In this document: positions 20,948-29,235 of the stretch, piece after piece
How positions within the stretch are numbered: position 1 is the stretch's first letter
Layout: every line of letters starts with the position of its first letter
Source of the DNA: Agromyces allii
Lineage (GTDB): Bacteria > Actinomycetota > Actinomycetes > Actinomycetales > Microbacteriaceae
Assembly: GCF_009749385.1 (NCBI RefSeq)
Contig: NZ_WBIN01000017.1
Location: forward strand, 1 to 64,000
Direction: 5' to 3'
DNA length: 64,000 bases
Notes under the pieces: model-generated
Told to the model about the DNA's origin: nothing
Databases searched by the model: none
What the model saw: only the letters and a program-made list of their open reading frames with translations
Program-made: the position numbers and the translations under genes

Positions 20948-22207
20948 ATGACCGCCATCATCCGCGCCGCCTCGGCGCACGACTTCCTCGCCCTCGTCCC
21001 CGCTCTGGCCGGGTTCCTGCCCGAGCGATCGCTCCTCTGCATCGTCTTCGCCGGCAACCGATCGGTCGGCGTGCTCCGGCACGACCTGCCCGCGACCGAA
21101 GCCGAGCACGACCGACTGGTCTCCGCGGTGATCGGAACCATCTGCCGTATCGCCGAGGTCGATGCGATCGTTCCGGTGGTCTACACAGACGACCGATTCG
21201 CCGACGGTGGTGGGATGCCGCAGCGAGCGCTCCTCGAACTCGTCGCCGATCGCGCCGGGCAGGCCGGGTTCCTCGTGCGTGACGCGCTCTGTCAGGCCTC
21301 CGACGGATGGAGTTCCCTGCTCGACCAGGACGCGCCCGCCACGGGGCGTCCGCTGGCCATGGTCGAGTCGAGCGCTGCGCTCGGCGACGTGCCCCATCGG
21401 GACCGCATCCCGACGGGCGCCGGTGGCGGCGCGATGCTGCCGTCGGCGAGTGCCGACCGTGTTGAGGCGGTCGCGAGGGCGCTGGAGGAGTTCCGCGACC
21501 TGCCGAGCATCGAGAGCGCCATGTCGGGGCTCGGGCGCGACGCCGATCCCGTGGAGCTCGTCGAGACGCTCGTCGGCAGAGCACGACGGCGGCCGGTCGA
21601 CGCGCGGCGACTCGCATGGTTCCTGCACCTCGCCTCGCGGCCTCCCTTCCGCGACGCCATGATGCTGCAGATCGCGTTCGGGCGCATGGTCGGCGAACTC
21701 GCGCACGAGGTCTCGCACGTGCCGGGCGACACCGGCGACGTCGAGGACGAGGCGGAGGACGGGGGCCGGCAGGCCGGGGGCGGGGGCCGGCAGGTCGGGC
21801 AGACCGGGCGGGCCGGCAAGACCCGGAGGGCGAGGCGTGCCGAAGCCTTCGACGACGCCGAGCACGAGGGCGTCGACGACGTGCTCGCTCGGCTCATCAT
21901 GGGCCGTTCGATGCTGCGGCCCGATCCGGCGCGCGTCGAACGCGGCCTCGCGGCACTGCGCGACGCCATCGCGCATGCTCCGGCGGCCGAACGCAGCGGA
22001 TCCCTCTGCATCGCGGGCTGGCTCGCCTGGACTCAGGGGCGCGGATCGGACGCGGGCGCGTTCCTCGACTCCGCGCTCACATGCGAGCCGGGGCACTCGA
22101 TGTCGAGCCTGCTCGCCGAGTACATCGGATCCGGAGCTCTGCCCGAATGGGTGTTCGTCCGCCCGGACCGGACGGACGAACACCACGGAGCCGTCAGCGG
22201 CCTGTAG
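20948..22207 (+). CDS. DUF4192 family protein, function unknown
   Basis: A 419-residue soluble protein of the actinobacterial DUF4192 family, recognised by the N-terminal pattern ASAHDFLALVPALAGFLPERSLLCIVFAGNRSVGVLRHDLP. It has no known catalytic motif. Residues ~270-300 are a low-complexity Gly/Gln/Arg insert (GGRQAGGGGRQVGQTGRAGKTRRARR) coded by GC-rich repeats near 21763-21830; it probably links the domain to a C-terminal helical region (LGWTQ-like tetratricopeptide-type segment). The start at ATG 20948 matches the family N-terminus. It converges on the oxidoreductase gene with a 7-nt gap. Confidence 0.75.
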   Translation: MTAIIRAASAHDFLALVPALAGFLPERSLLCIVFAGNRSVGVLRHDLPATEAEHDRLVSAVIGTICRIAEVDAIVPVVYTDDRFADGGGMPQRALLELVADRAGQAGFLVRDALCQASDGWSSLLDQDAPATGRPLAMVESSAALGDVPHRDRIPTGAGGGAMLPSASADRVEAVARALEEFRDLPSIESAMSGLGRDADPVELVETLVGRARRRPVDARRLAWFLHLASRPPFRDAMMLQIAFGRMVGELAHEVSHVPGDTGDVEDEAEDGGRQAGGGGRQVGQTGRAGKTRRARRAEAFDDAEHEGVDDVLARLIMGRSMLRPDPARVERGLAALRDAIAHAPAAERSGSLCIAGWLAWTQGRGSDAGAFLDSALTCEPGHSMSSLLAEYIGSGALPEWVFVRPDRTDEHHGAVSGL

Positions 22208-22214
22208 CCGGTCG

Positions 22215-23663
22215 TCAGTGGCCAGTGAGGCGGCCGACGGCCTTGGCGACGAGCGAGGGGCGGCCCGTCGCCCGCTCCTCGAGGTCGGCGACCTGCATGC
22301 CGATCACGCCGAGGTTCGCGCCGACGAATCGCAACGGCTCGGGCTCCCAGAGGGGCGAGCGGTGGTTCGCCCACGGCAGCCGGGTCAGCTCGGTGTCGCG
22401 CTCGAACACGAGATCGGCGAGCGTGCGGCCCGCCAGGTTCGTGGTCGACAGCCCGTCGCCGACGTAGCCCCCGGCGAACCCGACGCCGGTGCGGGGGTTG
22501 TAGCTCGCCGTCGCGTTCCAGTCGCGCGCGACGCCGAGCGGCCCGCCCCAGCGATGGGTGACCGCGGCGTCGCCGACCGCGGGGAACAGGGACTTCAGCG
22601 TGCGGTGCAGATGCTCGAACACGCTGTCGACGCGCTCGAACGACGGATCGACCGCGCTGCCCCAGTGGTAGTTGGCTCCACGGCCGCCGAACGCGAACCG
22701 GTTGTCGGCCGTGCGCTGCCCGTAGATCAGCAGGTGCCGGTAGTCGCTGAAGGTCTGCCCGTGCTCGATGCCGATCTCGTTCCACACCTCGTCGGAGAGC
22801 GGTTCGGTCGCGATCATGAGCGAATACAGCGGCAGGATGCGACGCCGGACGCGCGGCAGCTGCGAGCCGAACCCCTCGAGCGCGACGATCACGCGCCGGG
22901 CGGAGACGGTGCCCTCGAAACCGCTGTCGACGGCGCGGAAGCGCACCCGGCCCGCGGCCCAGTCGAGCACCTCGGTGCGTTCGAAGATCGAGACGCCGGA
23001 TGCCTCGACGACGCGCGCGAGTCCGCGCACGAGCTTGCCGGGATGCACTCGGGCGCAGTCGGGGTCGAACGTCGCCGTCGGTCGGGTCTCGCCGATGCCG
23101 GTCACGCCGAAGCGCGATGCGACCTCGTGCTCGTCGAGGAGTGCGGTGCGGTCGACCCCGTACTGCGCGGCCTCGGCGACGTCGGCGGCGGCGGCCCGCT
23201 GCTGCACGGCATCACGTGCGAAGACGAGGGTGCCGCCCTGCACGAAGTCGCAGTCGATCTCCTCCCGTCGCGTGACCGCGCCGACCTCGGCGACGGTGTC
23301 GAGCATCGCGCGTCGCATCGCGACCGCAGCCTCGAGCCCGTCGTGGCGCTCGATCGCTCCGGCCGTGCGCGGGAACAACGCGGAGCACCAGCCGCCGTTG
23401 CGTCCGGACGCGCCGTACCCGGCGATCTCGCGTTCGAGGATCGCGATGCGGAGCGTCGGGTCCTGGGCGAGCAGCGAGTGCGCCGTCCAGAGTGCGGTGA
23501 GCCCGCCGCCGATGAGGCACACGTCGAAACGGGCGTCGGAGGTGAGCGCGGGCCGGGGGCGGAGATCGTCGAGTCCGGCCTCGACGAGCGAGTCGAACCA
23601 GAAGCCCGTCGACCGGTATGCCGCCACGGACGAGTCCGTGGCGGCATGCATGGGTCGCGGCAT
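22215..23663 (-). CDS. FAD-dependent amine oxidoreductase (PuuB-like, DAO family)
   Basis: A 482-residue flavoprotein. The FAD-binding Rossmann motif is FDVCLIGGGLTALWTAHSL, followed by GYGASGRNGGWCSALFPRT, typical of gamma-glutamylputrescine oxidase-like enzymes; the C-terminal GFAGGYVGDGLSTTNLAGRTLADL closes the FAD site. Its ATG overlaps the aminotransferase stop by one base (TGATG), so both are cotranslated after an Lrp regulator. Likely role: oxidation of a polyamine or gamma-glutamyl-polyamine. The precise substrate cannot be told, and other amine or amino-acid oxidases of this family are possible. Confidence 0.83.
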   Translation of the reverse strand: MPRPMHAATDSSVAAYRSTGFWFDSLVEAGLDDLRPRPALTSDARFDVCLIGGGLTALWTAHSLLAQDPTLRIAILEREIAGYGASGRNGGWCSALFPRTAGAIERHDGLEAAVAMRRAMLDTVAEVGAVTRREEIDCDFVQGGTLVFARDAVQQRAAAADVAEAAQYGVDRTALLDEHEVASRFGVTGIGETRPTATFDPDCARVHPGKLVRGLARVVEASGVSIFERTEVLDWAAGRVRFRAVDSGFEGTVSARRVIVALEGFGSQLPRVRRRILPLYSLMIATEPLSDEVWNEIGIEHGQTFSDYRHLLIYGQRTADNRFAFGGRGANYHWGSAVDPSFERVDSVFEHLHRTLKSLFPAVGDAAVTHRWGGPLGVARDWNATASYNPRTGVGFAGGYVGDGLSTTNLAGRTLADLVFERDTELTRLPWANHRSPLWEPEPLRFVGANLGVIGMQVADLEERATGRPSLVAKAVGRLTGH

Positions 23664-25051
23664 CAGATCTTCGTTGCGGCTTCGGTCAGCACCCCGCGGA
23701 GGATCTGCTCGATCTCCTGGAACTCGGCCGGGCCGATGGTGAGCGGCGGCGCGAGCTGGATGACGGGGTCGCCACGGTCGTCGGCGCGGCAGTACAGGCC
23801 GGCGTCGAAGAGCGCCTTCGAGAGGAAGCCGCGGAGCAGTCGCTCGGCCTCGTCGTCGTTGAAGGTCTCCTTGGTGCCCTTGTCCTTGACCAGCTCGATG
23901 CCGAAGAAGTACCCGTCGCCGCGCACGTCGCCGACGATGGGCAGGTCGAGCAGCTTCTCGAGCTCGGCGCGGAAGAGCGGCGAGTTCTCGCGAACGCGCT
24001 CGTTCAGGCCCTCCTCCTCGAAGATGTCGAGGTTCTCGAGCGCGACGGCCGCGGAGACCGGGTGACCGCCGAACGTGTAGCCGTGGTAGAACGACGTCTC
24101 GCCGGTGGAGAAGGGCTCGTACAGCTTCTCGGAGATGATCGTCGCGCCGATCGGGGCGTAGCCCGAGGTCATGGCCTTGGCGCACGTGATCATGTCGGGA
24201 ACGTAGCCGTACGCGTCGCACGCGAACATGTGGCCGATGCGGCCGAAGGCGCAGATGACCTCGTCGGAGACGAGCAGCACGTCGTACTGGTCGCAGATCT
24301 CACGCACCCGCTGGAAGTAGCCGGGGGGAGGCGGGAAGCAGCCGCCCGAGTTCTGCACGGGCTCGAGGAAGACCGCGGCGACGGTCTCGGGGCCCTCGAA
24401 GAGGATCTGCTCCTCGATGCGGTTCGCCGCCCAGATGCCGAAGGCCTCGAGGTCCTCGGCGGGGGCGCCCATCTCGGCCGCACGGTAGAAGTTCGTGTTC
24501 GGCACGCGGAAGCCGCCGGGGGTGACCGGCTCGAACATCTCCTTGATGGCCGGGATGCCCGTGATGGCCAGTGCGCCCTGCGGGGTGCCGTGGTAGGCGA
24601 CCGAGCGGGAGATGACCTTGTGCTTGGTGGGTCGGCCCTGCAGCTTCCAGTAGTACTTGGCGAGCTTGAAGGCGGTCTCGACCGCCTCGCCGCCGCCGGT
24701 CGAGAAGAACACGCGGTTCAGGTCGCCCGGTGCATTGGTCGCGAGACGGTCGGCGAGCTCGATGGCGGCGGGGTGCGCGTACGACCAGATCGGGAAGAAT
24801 GCGAGTTCCTCGGCCTGACGGGCGGCGACCTCGGCGAGGCGCCTGCGCCCGTGTCCGGCGTTCACCGTGAACAGGCCGGCGAGGCCGTCGAAGTACTTGC
24901 GGCCCTCGATGTCGAACACGTGGTGGCCCTCGCCGCGCGTGATGATCGGCACCCCGGAGGAGTGCAGCGTCGACTGCCTGGCGAAGTGCATCCAGAGGTG
25001 GTCGTTCGCCATCTGCTGCAGCGTGGCGTTGTCCCGTACCCGATCGGTCAT
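23663..25051 (-). CDS. Class III aminotransferase, probable putrescine/diamine--pyruvate type
   Basis: A 462-residue PLP enzyme of the aspartate aminotransferase superfamily, class III. It shows the PLP lysine in MITCAKAMTSGYAPIGA, the phosphate-binding GGGEAVETAFKLA and the Asp in LLVSDEVICAFGR. The N-terminal HFARQSTLHSSGVPIITRGEGHHVFDIEGRKYFDGLAGLF closely resembles SpuC-like putrescine/omega-amino acid:pyruvate transaminases. It sits between lrp and a PuuB-like oxidoreductase, which supports diamine or beta-alanine catabolism. It starts 12 nt after lrp. Confidence 0.88.
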   Translation of the reverse strand: MTDRVRDNATLQQMANDHLWMHFARQSTLHSSGVPIITRGEGHHVFDIEGRKYFDGLAGLFTVNAGHGRRRLAEVAARQAEELAFFPIWSYAHPAAIELADRLATNAPGDLNRVFFSTGGGEAVETAFKLAKYYWKLQGRPTKHKVISRSVAYHGTPQGALAITGIPAIKEMFEPVTPGGFRVPNTNFYRAAEMGAPAEDLEAFGIWAANRIEEQILFEGPETVAAVFLEPVQNSGGCFPPPPGYFQRVREICDQYDVLLVSDEVICAFGRIGHMFACDAYGYVPDMITCAKAMTSGYAPIGATIISEKLYEPFSTGETSFYHGYTFGGHPVSAAVALENLDIFEEEGLNERVRENSPLFRAELEKLLDLPIVGDVRGDGYFFGIELVKDKGTKETFNDDEAERLLRGFLSKALFDAGLYCRADDRGDPVIQLAPPLTIGPAEFQEIEQILRGVLTEAATKI

Positions 25052-25063
25052 GGTCGATCCCTT

Positions 25064-25546
25064 CTAGCGAGTGCCCCAGTTGTAGAACTGCTTCTGGAGT
25101 TTGAGGTAGACGAACGTCTCGGTCGAACGCACTCCTGGCAGGTTCCGGATGCGCGAGTTGAGCAACGTGATGAGCTCGTCGTCGTTCTCGCAGACCACCT
25201 CGGCCAGCACGTCGAAGCTGCCGGCGGTGAGCACGACGTAGTCGATCTCCGCCAGTTCGGCGAGGCTCGCCGCCAGCTCCCTGGTGTCGCCCGATGCCCG
25301 GATGCCGATCATCGCCTGGCGGGTGAACCCGAGCTGCATCGGATCGGTCACCGCCACGATCTGCATCACACCGGATTCGGTGAGGCGCTGCACGCGCTGG
25401 CGCACGGCGGCCTCCGACAATCCGACGGCCTTGCCGATGTCGGCGTAGGAGCGGCGTCCGTCGGCCTGGAGCTGTTCGATGATCGCCTTGGAGACGTCGT
25501 CGAGATGCACGGGCCGCGTCGCAGCCGTTCGTGCCGTGTTCGTCAT
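25064..25546 (-). CDS. Lrp/AsnC family transcriptional regulator
   Basis: A 160-residue feast/famine regulator: an N-terminal helix-turn-helix (LDDVSKAIIEQLQADGRRSYADIGKAVGLSEAAVRQRVQRLTESGVM) and a C-terminal RAM ligand-sensing domain. It is first in the operon lrp-aminotransferase-oxidoreductase, so it is expected to control that operon and itself. The ATG at 25546 lies 7 nt after a CACAAT box; the longer open frame begins inside the promoter. Amino acid or amine ligand unknown. Confidence 0.92.
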   Translation of the reverse strand: MTNTARTAATRPVHLDDVSKAIIEQLQADGRRSYADIGKAVGLSEAAVRQRVQRLTESGVMQIVAVTDPMQLGFTRQAMIGIRASGDTRELAASLAELAEIDYVVLTAGSFDVLAEVVCENDDELITLLNSRIRNLPGVRSTETFVYLKLQKQFYNWGTR

Positions 25547-25553
25547 GCGACCG

Positions 25554-25618
25554 ATTGTGTCAGCGCGGAACGCCTTCGGCAAGGGATTCCGTTGAAATCC
25601 ATTCGATACGCAACGAAT
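25554..25618 (-). promoter_or_regulatory. lrp promoter with two upstream inverted repeats
   Basis: On the minus strand TTGCCG (25582-25577), a 17-nt spacer and CACAAT (25559-25554) end 7 nt before the lrp ATG. Directly upstream of the -35 lie two adjacent inverted repeats: GGATT-7nt-AATCC (25584-25600) and ATTCG-8nt-CGAAT (25601-25618). They are candidate Lrp operators. Confidence 0.6.
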
Positions 25619-25801
25619 TCCCACCAGATCGCTCCCGCTTCACGACGAGATCCGATGGGCGGGCAGCGCGCCGCCGCACGAGTTCCCGCGCATCGCGCCG
25701 TGGCTACGGCGGTCGCGGTGGCACCGGCCGGGGGCCTTCGACGCCGAGAGCACGGCGGGCGGTCGCCGTCGGGGCGACTCGGACTGGTGCAGACTGGGCA
25801 C

Positions 25802-26836
25802 ATGGTCGCCGGAACCGTGACGAGTGCGTCTCGCGTCGGGGCGATGGACTGGGACGTCGTGATCGGCGATCGGTTCATCGCCGCGCTCGCGGCCCCCGCC
25901 GACGAACGGGCGCTCGCCGCGCTCGCCGCGCTCACGGCCGACGCGATGGTGGGCATCGAACGGCTCGTCCAGGAGATCCCGGGTGCACCGGATGCCGGGG
26001 GCGAGGTGGATCGCGGGTTCGCCGTGGTGTGGTGGCCGGCCGACGGCTCCGCCGGTGTCACGGCCGTCGTCCGCGGCGAGGCGGTCGTCGACGTCGACTC
26101 GCCCGGAGGGTCGCGACGCTTCGATGCCCGAGGCATCCGCCCATGGCATCTGGCGGAGTTCCGCGATGTCAGCGGTGTCCGCATCACGGATGTCGGAGCT
26201 CCGCTGCACAACCAGGGCACGGCCGTGGGCGCCCTGGCGCCGGCCCGGGCGAGCCTTCGAGCGACCGACATCGAATGGGCGCCGGCGGGCGATGCGTCTC
26301 GTGGCGGTGGGTCTCGCGGGGATGCGTCCCTCGGGGGTGCCGCCCGCGGGGGTGCGTTCGACGCCACGCTCGCGTCGGCGGCCGACCCGCGCGGCGAGGC
26401 CGACGACGTCCTCGAGACCGGCGACGCGACGAGCGCCTTCTCGCCGGGGCCGCCGCCGCGGGTCCGCATCGACGGCGACGGGGCGCGCACGGTGACGGTG
26501 CCGATCCTGGTCGGCCGTCGTCCGCTCGCGCCGCGCGCACCCGCCGCCGCGACGACCGCGCCCGAACTCGTGCCGGTGCGCTCGCCGACGGGAGTGGTCT
26601 CCGGAACCCACCTCGAGCTCCGCGTCGAGGGCGAGCGCCTCGTCGCGACCGACCTGCGCTCGACCAACGGAACCGTGCTCCGCACCGCGACGGGTGTGCG
26701 GCGGATGCGCGCCGGCGAGTCGATCGTGGTCGTGCCGGGCAGCACCCTCGACCTCGGAGACGATACGATCATCGAGGTCCTCCCAGCCAGCGACGAAGCT
26801 CCTCGTCCGACCCGAACCGACAGGCCCCACTCGTGA
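25802..26836 (+). CDS. FHA-domain protein, first gene of the kinase/phosphatase surface cluster
   Basis: A 344-residue protein. Residues ~236-325 form a forkhead-associated domain that binds phosphothreonine: VGRRPLAPR, SGTHLELRVEGERL, DLRSTNGTVL. The first ~165 residues are an unassigned domain; a Gly/Ser/Asp/Arg linker (around residues 163-185) joins them. The ATG at 25802 follows a CAGACT box by 6 nt, a leaderless arrangement; an ATG at 25844 is an alternative. The stop overlaps the PP2C start (GTGA). It is probably a reader of the neighbouring kinase's phosphorylation. Confidence 0.82.
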   Translation: MVAGTVTSASRVGAMDWDVVIGDRFIAALAAPADERALAALAALTADAMVGIERLVQEIPGAPDAGGEVDRGFAVVWWPADGSAGVTAVVRGEAVVDVDSPGGSRRFDARGIRPWHLAEFRDVSGVRITDVGAPLHNQGTAVGALAPARASLRATDIEWAPAGDASRGGGSRGDASLGGAARGGAFDATLASAADPRGEADDVLETGDATSAFSPGPPPRVRIDGDGARTVTVPILVGRRPLAPRAPAAATTAPELVPVRSPTGVVSGTHLELRVEGERLVATDLRSTNGTVLRTATGVRRMRAGESIVVVPGSTLDLGDDTIIEVLPASDEAPRPTRTDRPHS

Positions 26837-27675
26837 CACAGATCGGAAACGGCAACTCCCGCCATCCGGTCGTGCTGCCCGACGGCACGAAGATCACGCT
26901 CTCGTGGGCCGCGGGCACCGACGTCGGGCACCGTCGACAGGTCAATGAAGACAGCTTCGTCGCGCAGGCGCCGATCTTCGCCGTCGCCGACGGCATGGGC
27001 GGCCACGCCGCCGGCGACTTCGCCAGCGCGGCCGTCGTGACCCGCCTCGCCGAGCACGGCGGCAAGATCGTGATGGGCACCTCCGACATCGACCAGTCCC
27101 TGCGGCTCGCGGTGCAGGACATGCATCGCGGCACCGGTGTCACCGACGAGGGCAGCGGCACGACCGTGACGGGCGTCGCCCTCGGCCTCATCTCCGACGA
27201 GCCGGCCTGGATCGTGTTCAACATCGGCGACTCGCGGGTCTACCGACTCGTCGGCGGCATGCTCGAGCAGCTGACCGTCGACCATTCGATCGTGCAGGAG
27301 CTCGTCGACGCGGGGCAGATCACGCGCGACGAGGCCGACACGCATCCGCACTCCAACGTCATCACGCGTGCCGTCGGCTTCCACGAGTCGCCCATCCCCG
27401 ACTACCGTGCGATCGCCGTCGAGCCCGGCATGCGACTGCTGATCTGCTCCGACGGGCTCACGAAGGAGCTCACCTCCTACGGCATCCGGCACTTCATGAC
27501 GGCCGACCGATCGGCCGAACGCGTCACCGAGCACCTGCTCGACGCGGCGCTCGGCAACGGCGGGCGCGACAACGTCACCGTCCTCGTCGTCGACGTGCTC
27601 GACGTGACCCGCCCCGAGCGTTCGCCCGAACAGGCGGCGGCCGACGGCGCCCTCGATTCGCCCGCGGCATCCTGA
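26833..27675 (+). CDS. PP2C-family Ser/Thr protein phosphatase
   Basis: A 280-residue PPM phosphatase that reverses the action of the adjacent kinase. It has the full metal-site motifs: RRQVNEDSF (residues ~35), ADGMGGHAAGD (~52), SGTTVTGVAL, GDSRVYRL (~133), SDGLTKEL (~206) and GGRDNVTVLVVD (~243). No membrane segment, so it acts in the cytoplasm. GTG start overlaps the FHA stop by 4 nt. A 141-nt gap with its own -10 box separates it from the kinase gene. Confidence 0.94.
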   Translation: MTQIGNGNSRHPVVLPDGTKITLSWAAGTDVGHRRQVNEDSFVAQAPIFAVADGMGGHAAGDFASAAVVTRLAEHGGKIVMGTSDIDQSLRLAVQDMHRGTGVTDEGSGTTVTGVALGLISDEPAWIVFNIGDSRVYRLVGGMLEQLTVDHSIVQELVDAGQITRDEADTHPHSNVITRAVGFHESPIPDYRAIAVEPGMRLLICSDGLTKELTSYGIRHFMTADRSAERVTEHLLDAALGNGGRDNVTVLVVDVLDVTRPERSPEQAAADGALDSPAAS

Positions 27676-27741
27676 GCCGTCGACCTCACGGGCCCGGGCA
27701 CCGGCCTTCGGAGCGGCCCTCGAACGCGGGTCGGGCCGACT

Positions 27742-27747
27742 TAGAAT
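27742..27747 (+). promoter_or_regulatory. -10 box upstream of the Ser/Thr kinase gene
   Basis: TAGAAT lies 69 nt before the GTG start at 27817, which has its own GGGAGG ribosome site. The -35 is weak. It would drive the kinase and the genes after it separately from the FHA-PP2C pair. Confidence 0.45.
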
Positions 27748-27816
27748 GAGCAGACCGGATGCCGCCGGCATCAGCCGCGACGGCACCCGGACCAGGCACC
27801 GAGGTCAGGGAGGATC

Positions 27817-29235
27817 GTGTCGAGACGACTGCCTTCCACCGCGCCGAACCTCCCGGGGTTCTCGTTCATCCGCGTGCTCGGATCGGGCGGATTCGCCGAC
27901 GTGTTCCTCTACGAGCAGAACATGCCCCGGCGCCTCGTCGCGGTCAAGGTGCTGCTCGCCGAGGTCGTCGACGACGCAGCTCGGCAGATGTTCCAGTCCG
28001 AGGCCGATGTCATGGCCCAGCTCTCGTCGCATCCGTCGATCCTGACGGTCTACCAGGCGAGCGTCGCGGCCGACGGCCGGCCGTACCTCGTCATGGAGTT
28101 CTGTCCGGCGACCCTCGGCCAGCGCTACCGCAACACGGCCCTGCCGCTGGCCGAGGTGCTCTCGATCGGCGTGCGCATCGCGAGTGCCGTCGAGACCGCG
28201 CACCGCAACGGAGTGCTGCACCGCGACATCAAGCCGTCGAACATCCTCACGACCGCCTACGGGCACCCGGTGCTCTCGGACTTCGGCATCGCCGCGAGAC
28301 TCGGAGCGATCTCCTCGACCGACGCGGTGGGCCTGTCGGTGCCGTGGTCGGCGCCCGAGGTCCTCGTCGACGACGCGGGCACCGTCGCGAGCGAGGTGTG
28401 GTCGCTCGGCGCGACCGTGTACTCGCTGCTCGCGGGCCGCAGTCCGTTCGAGCAGCAGGGCGGCGACAACGCCGTCGGGCGCGTCTCGGCCCGCATCCGT
28501 GCCGCGAAGCCGCCCCGGACGGGTCGTGACGACGTGCCCGAATCGCTCGAACGGGTGCTGGCGCGAGCGATGTCGAAGCGACCCGCCGACCGGCAGTCGA
28601 GCGCCCTCGAGTTCGTGCGCGACCTGCAGGCCGTCGAGGAGGAGCTCGCGTTGCCGCAGACGCCGCTCGAGGTCGTCACCGAGGACTGGGCGCTCGCCGT
28701 CGGCGTCGACCTCGATGAGCGCACGCGGATCCTCTCGGCCCCGGCCGGGGCGGGCGTGCCGGGTGCGTCGGACCGTCGAGCCCGTCGCACGAGGCGATCC
28801 GCGGACCGGACCGGCGCGACCACGCTGCGGTCGGAGACCCGGTCCGGATCGACCGGGCCGCACCCGCCGTCGCCCCGCGCCCCGCGACGGGCGCTCTGGG
28901 CGATCTCGGCGGTCGCCGTCCTGCTCGTCGGGATCGCGATCGGGGGAGCGTACCTCGTCGCCTCCGCGACGTCCCCAATCCCGGTGGTCACCGGCGTGCG
29001 CGCCGTCACCGACGGCGTCGTCGTGACGTTCACCTGGGACGACCCCGGCCTGCAGAGCGGCGATGCCTACCTGGTGACCGTCGACGGCGCGGCCAGGCCG
29101 GTGCAGCGCGAGGCGCGTGCCGACGTGGTCGGCGCCGACGGCGACCACGTCTGCGCCGAGGTGACCGTCACCCGCGACGGCAAGACCGGTCGGCCGAGCG
29201 AGGAACGCTGCGTCGACATCGACGCGGAGGGCTGA
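27817..29235 (+). CDS. Membrane Ser/Thr protein kinase with non-PASTA extracellular domain
   Basis: A 472-residue Hanks-type kinase. Kinase domain residues ~13-270: GSGGFADVFL, VAVKVLL, catalytic HRDIKPSN (~135), DFGIAAR (~154) and APEVL. A basic juxtamembrane linker, one membrane helix (~359-382) and a small ~85-residue extracellular domain with an FN3-like strand pattern (TGVRAVTDGVVVTFTWDDPG) follow. There are no PASTA repeats, so it is not a PknB-type sensor of muropeptides. The last base of its stop begins the next ATG (TGATG). It resembles Pkb2 of bifidobacteria in layout and context. Confidence 0.92.
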   Translation: MSRRLPSTAPNLPGFSFIRVLGSGGFADVFLYEQNMPRRLVAVKVLLAEVVDDAARQMFQSEADVMAQLSSHPSILTVYQASVAADGRPYLVMEFCPATLGQRYRNTALPLAEVLSIGVRIASAVETAHRNGVLHRDIKPSNILTTAYGHPVLSDFGIAARLGAISSTDAVGLSVPWSAPEVLVDDAGTVASEVWSLGATVYSLLAGRSPFEQQGGDNAVGRVSARIRAAKPPRTGRDDVPESLERVLARAMSKRPADRQSSALEFVRDLQAVEEELALPQTPLEVVTEDWALAVGVDLDERTRILSAPAGAGVPGASDRRARRTRRSADRTGATTLRSETRSGSTGPHPPSPRAPRRALWAISAVAVLLVGIAIGGAYLVASATSPIPVVTGVRAVTDGVVVTFTWDDPGLQSGDAYLVTVDGAARPVQREARADVVGADGDHVCAEVTVTRDGKTGRPSEERCVDIDAEG

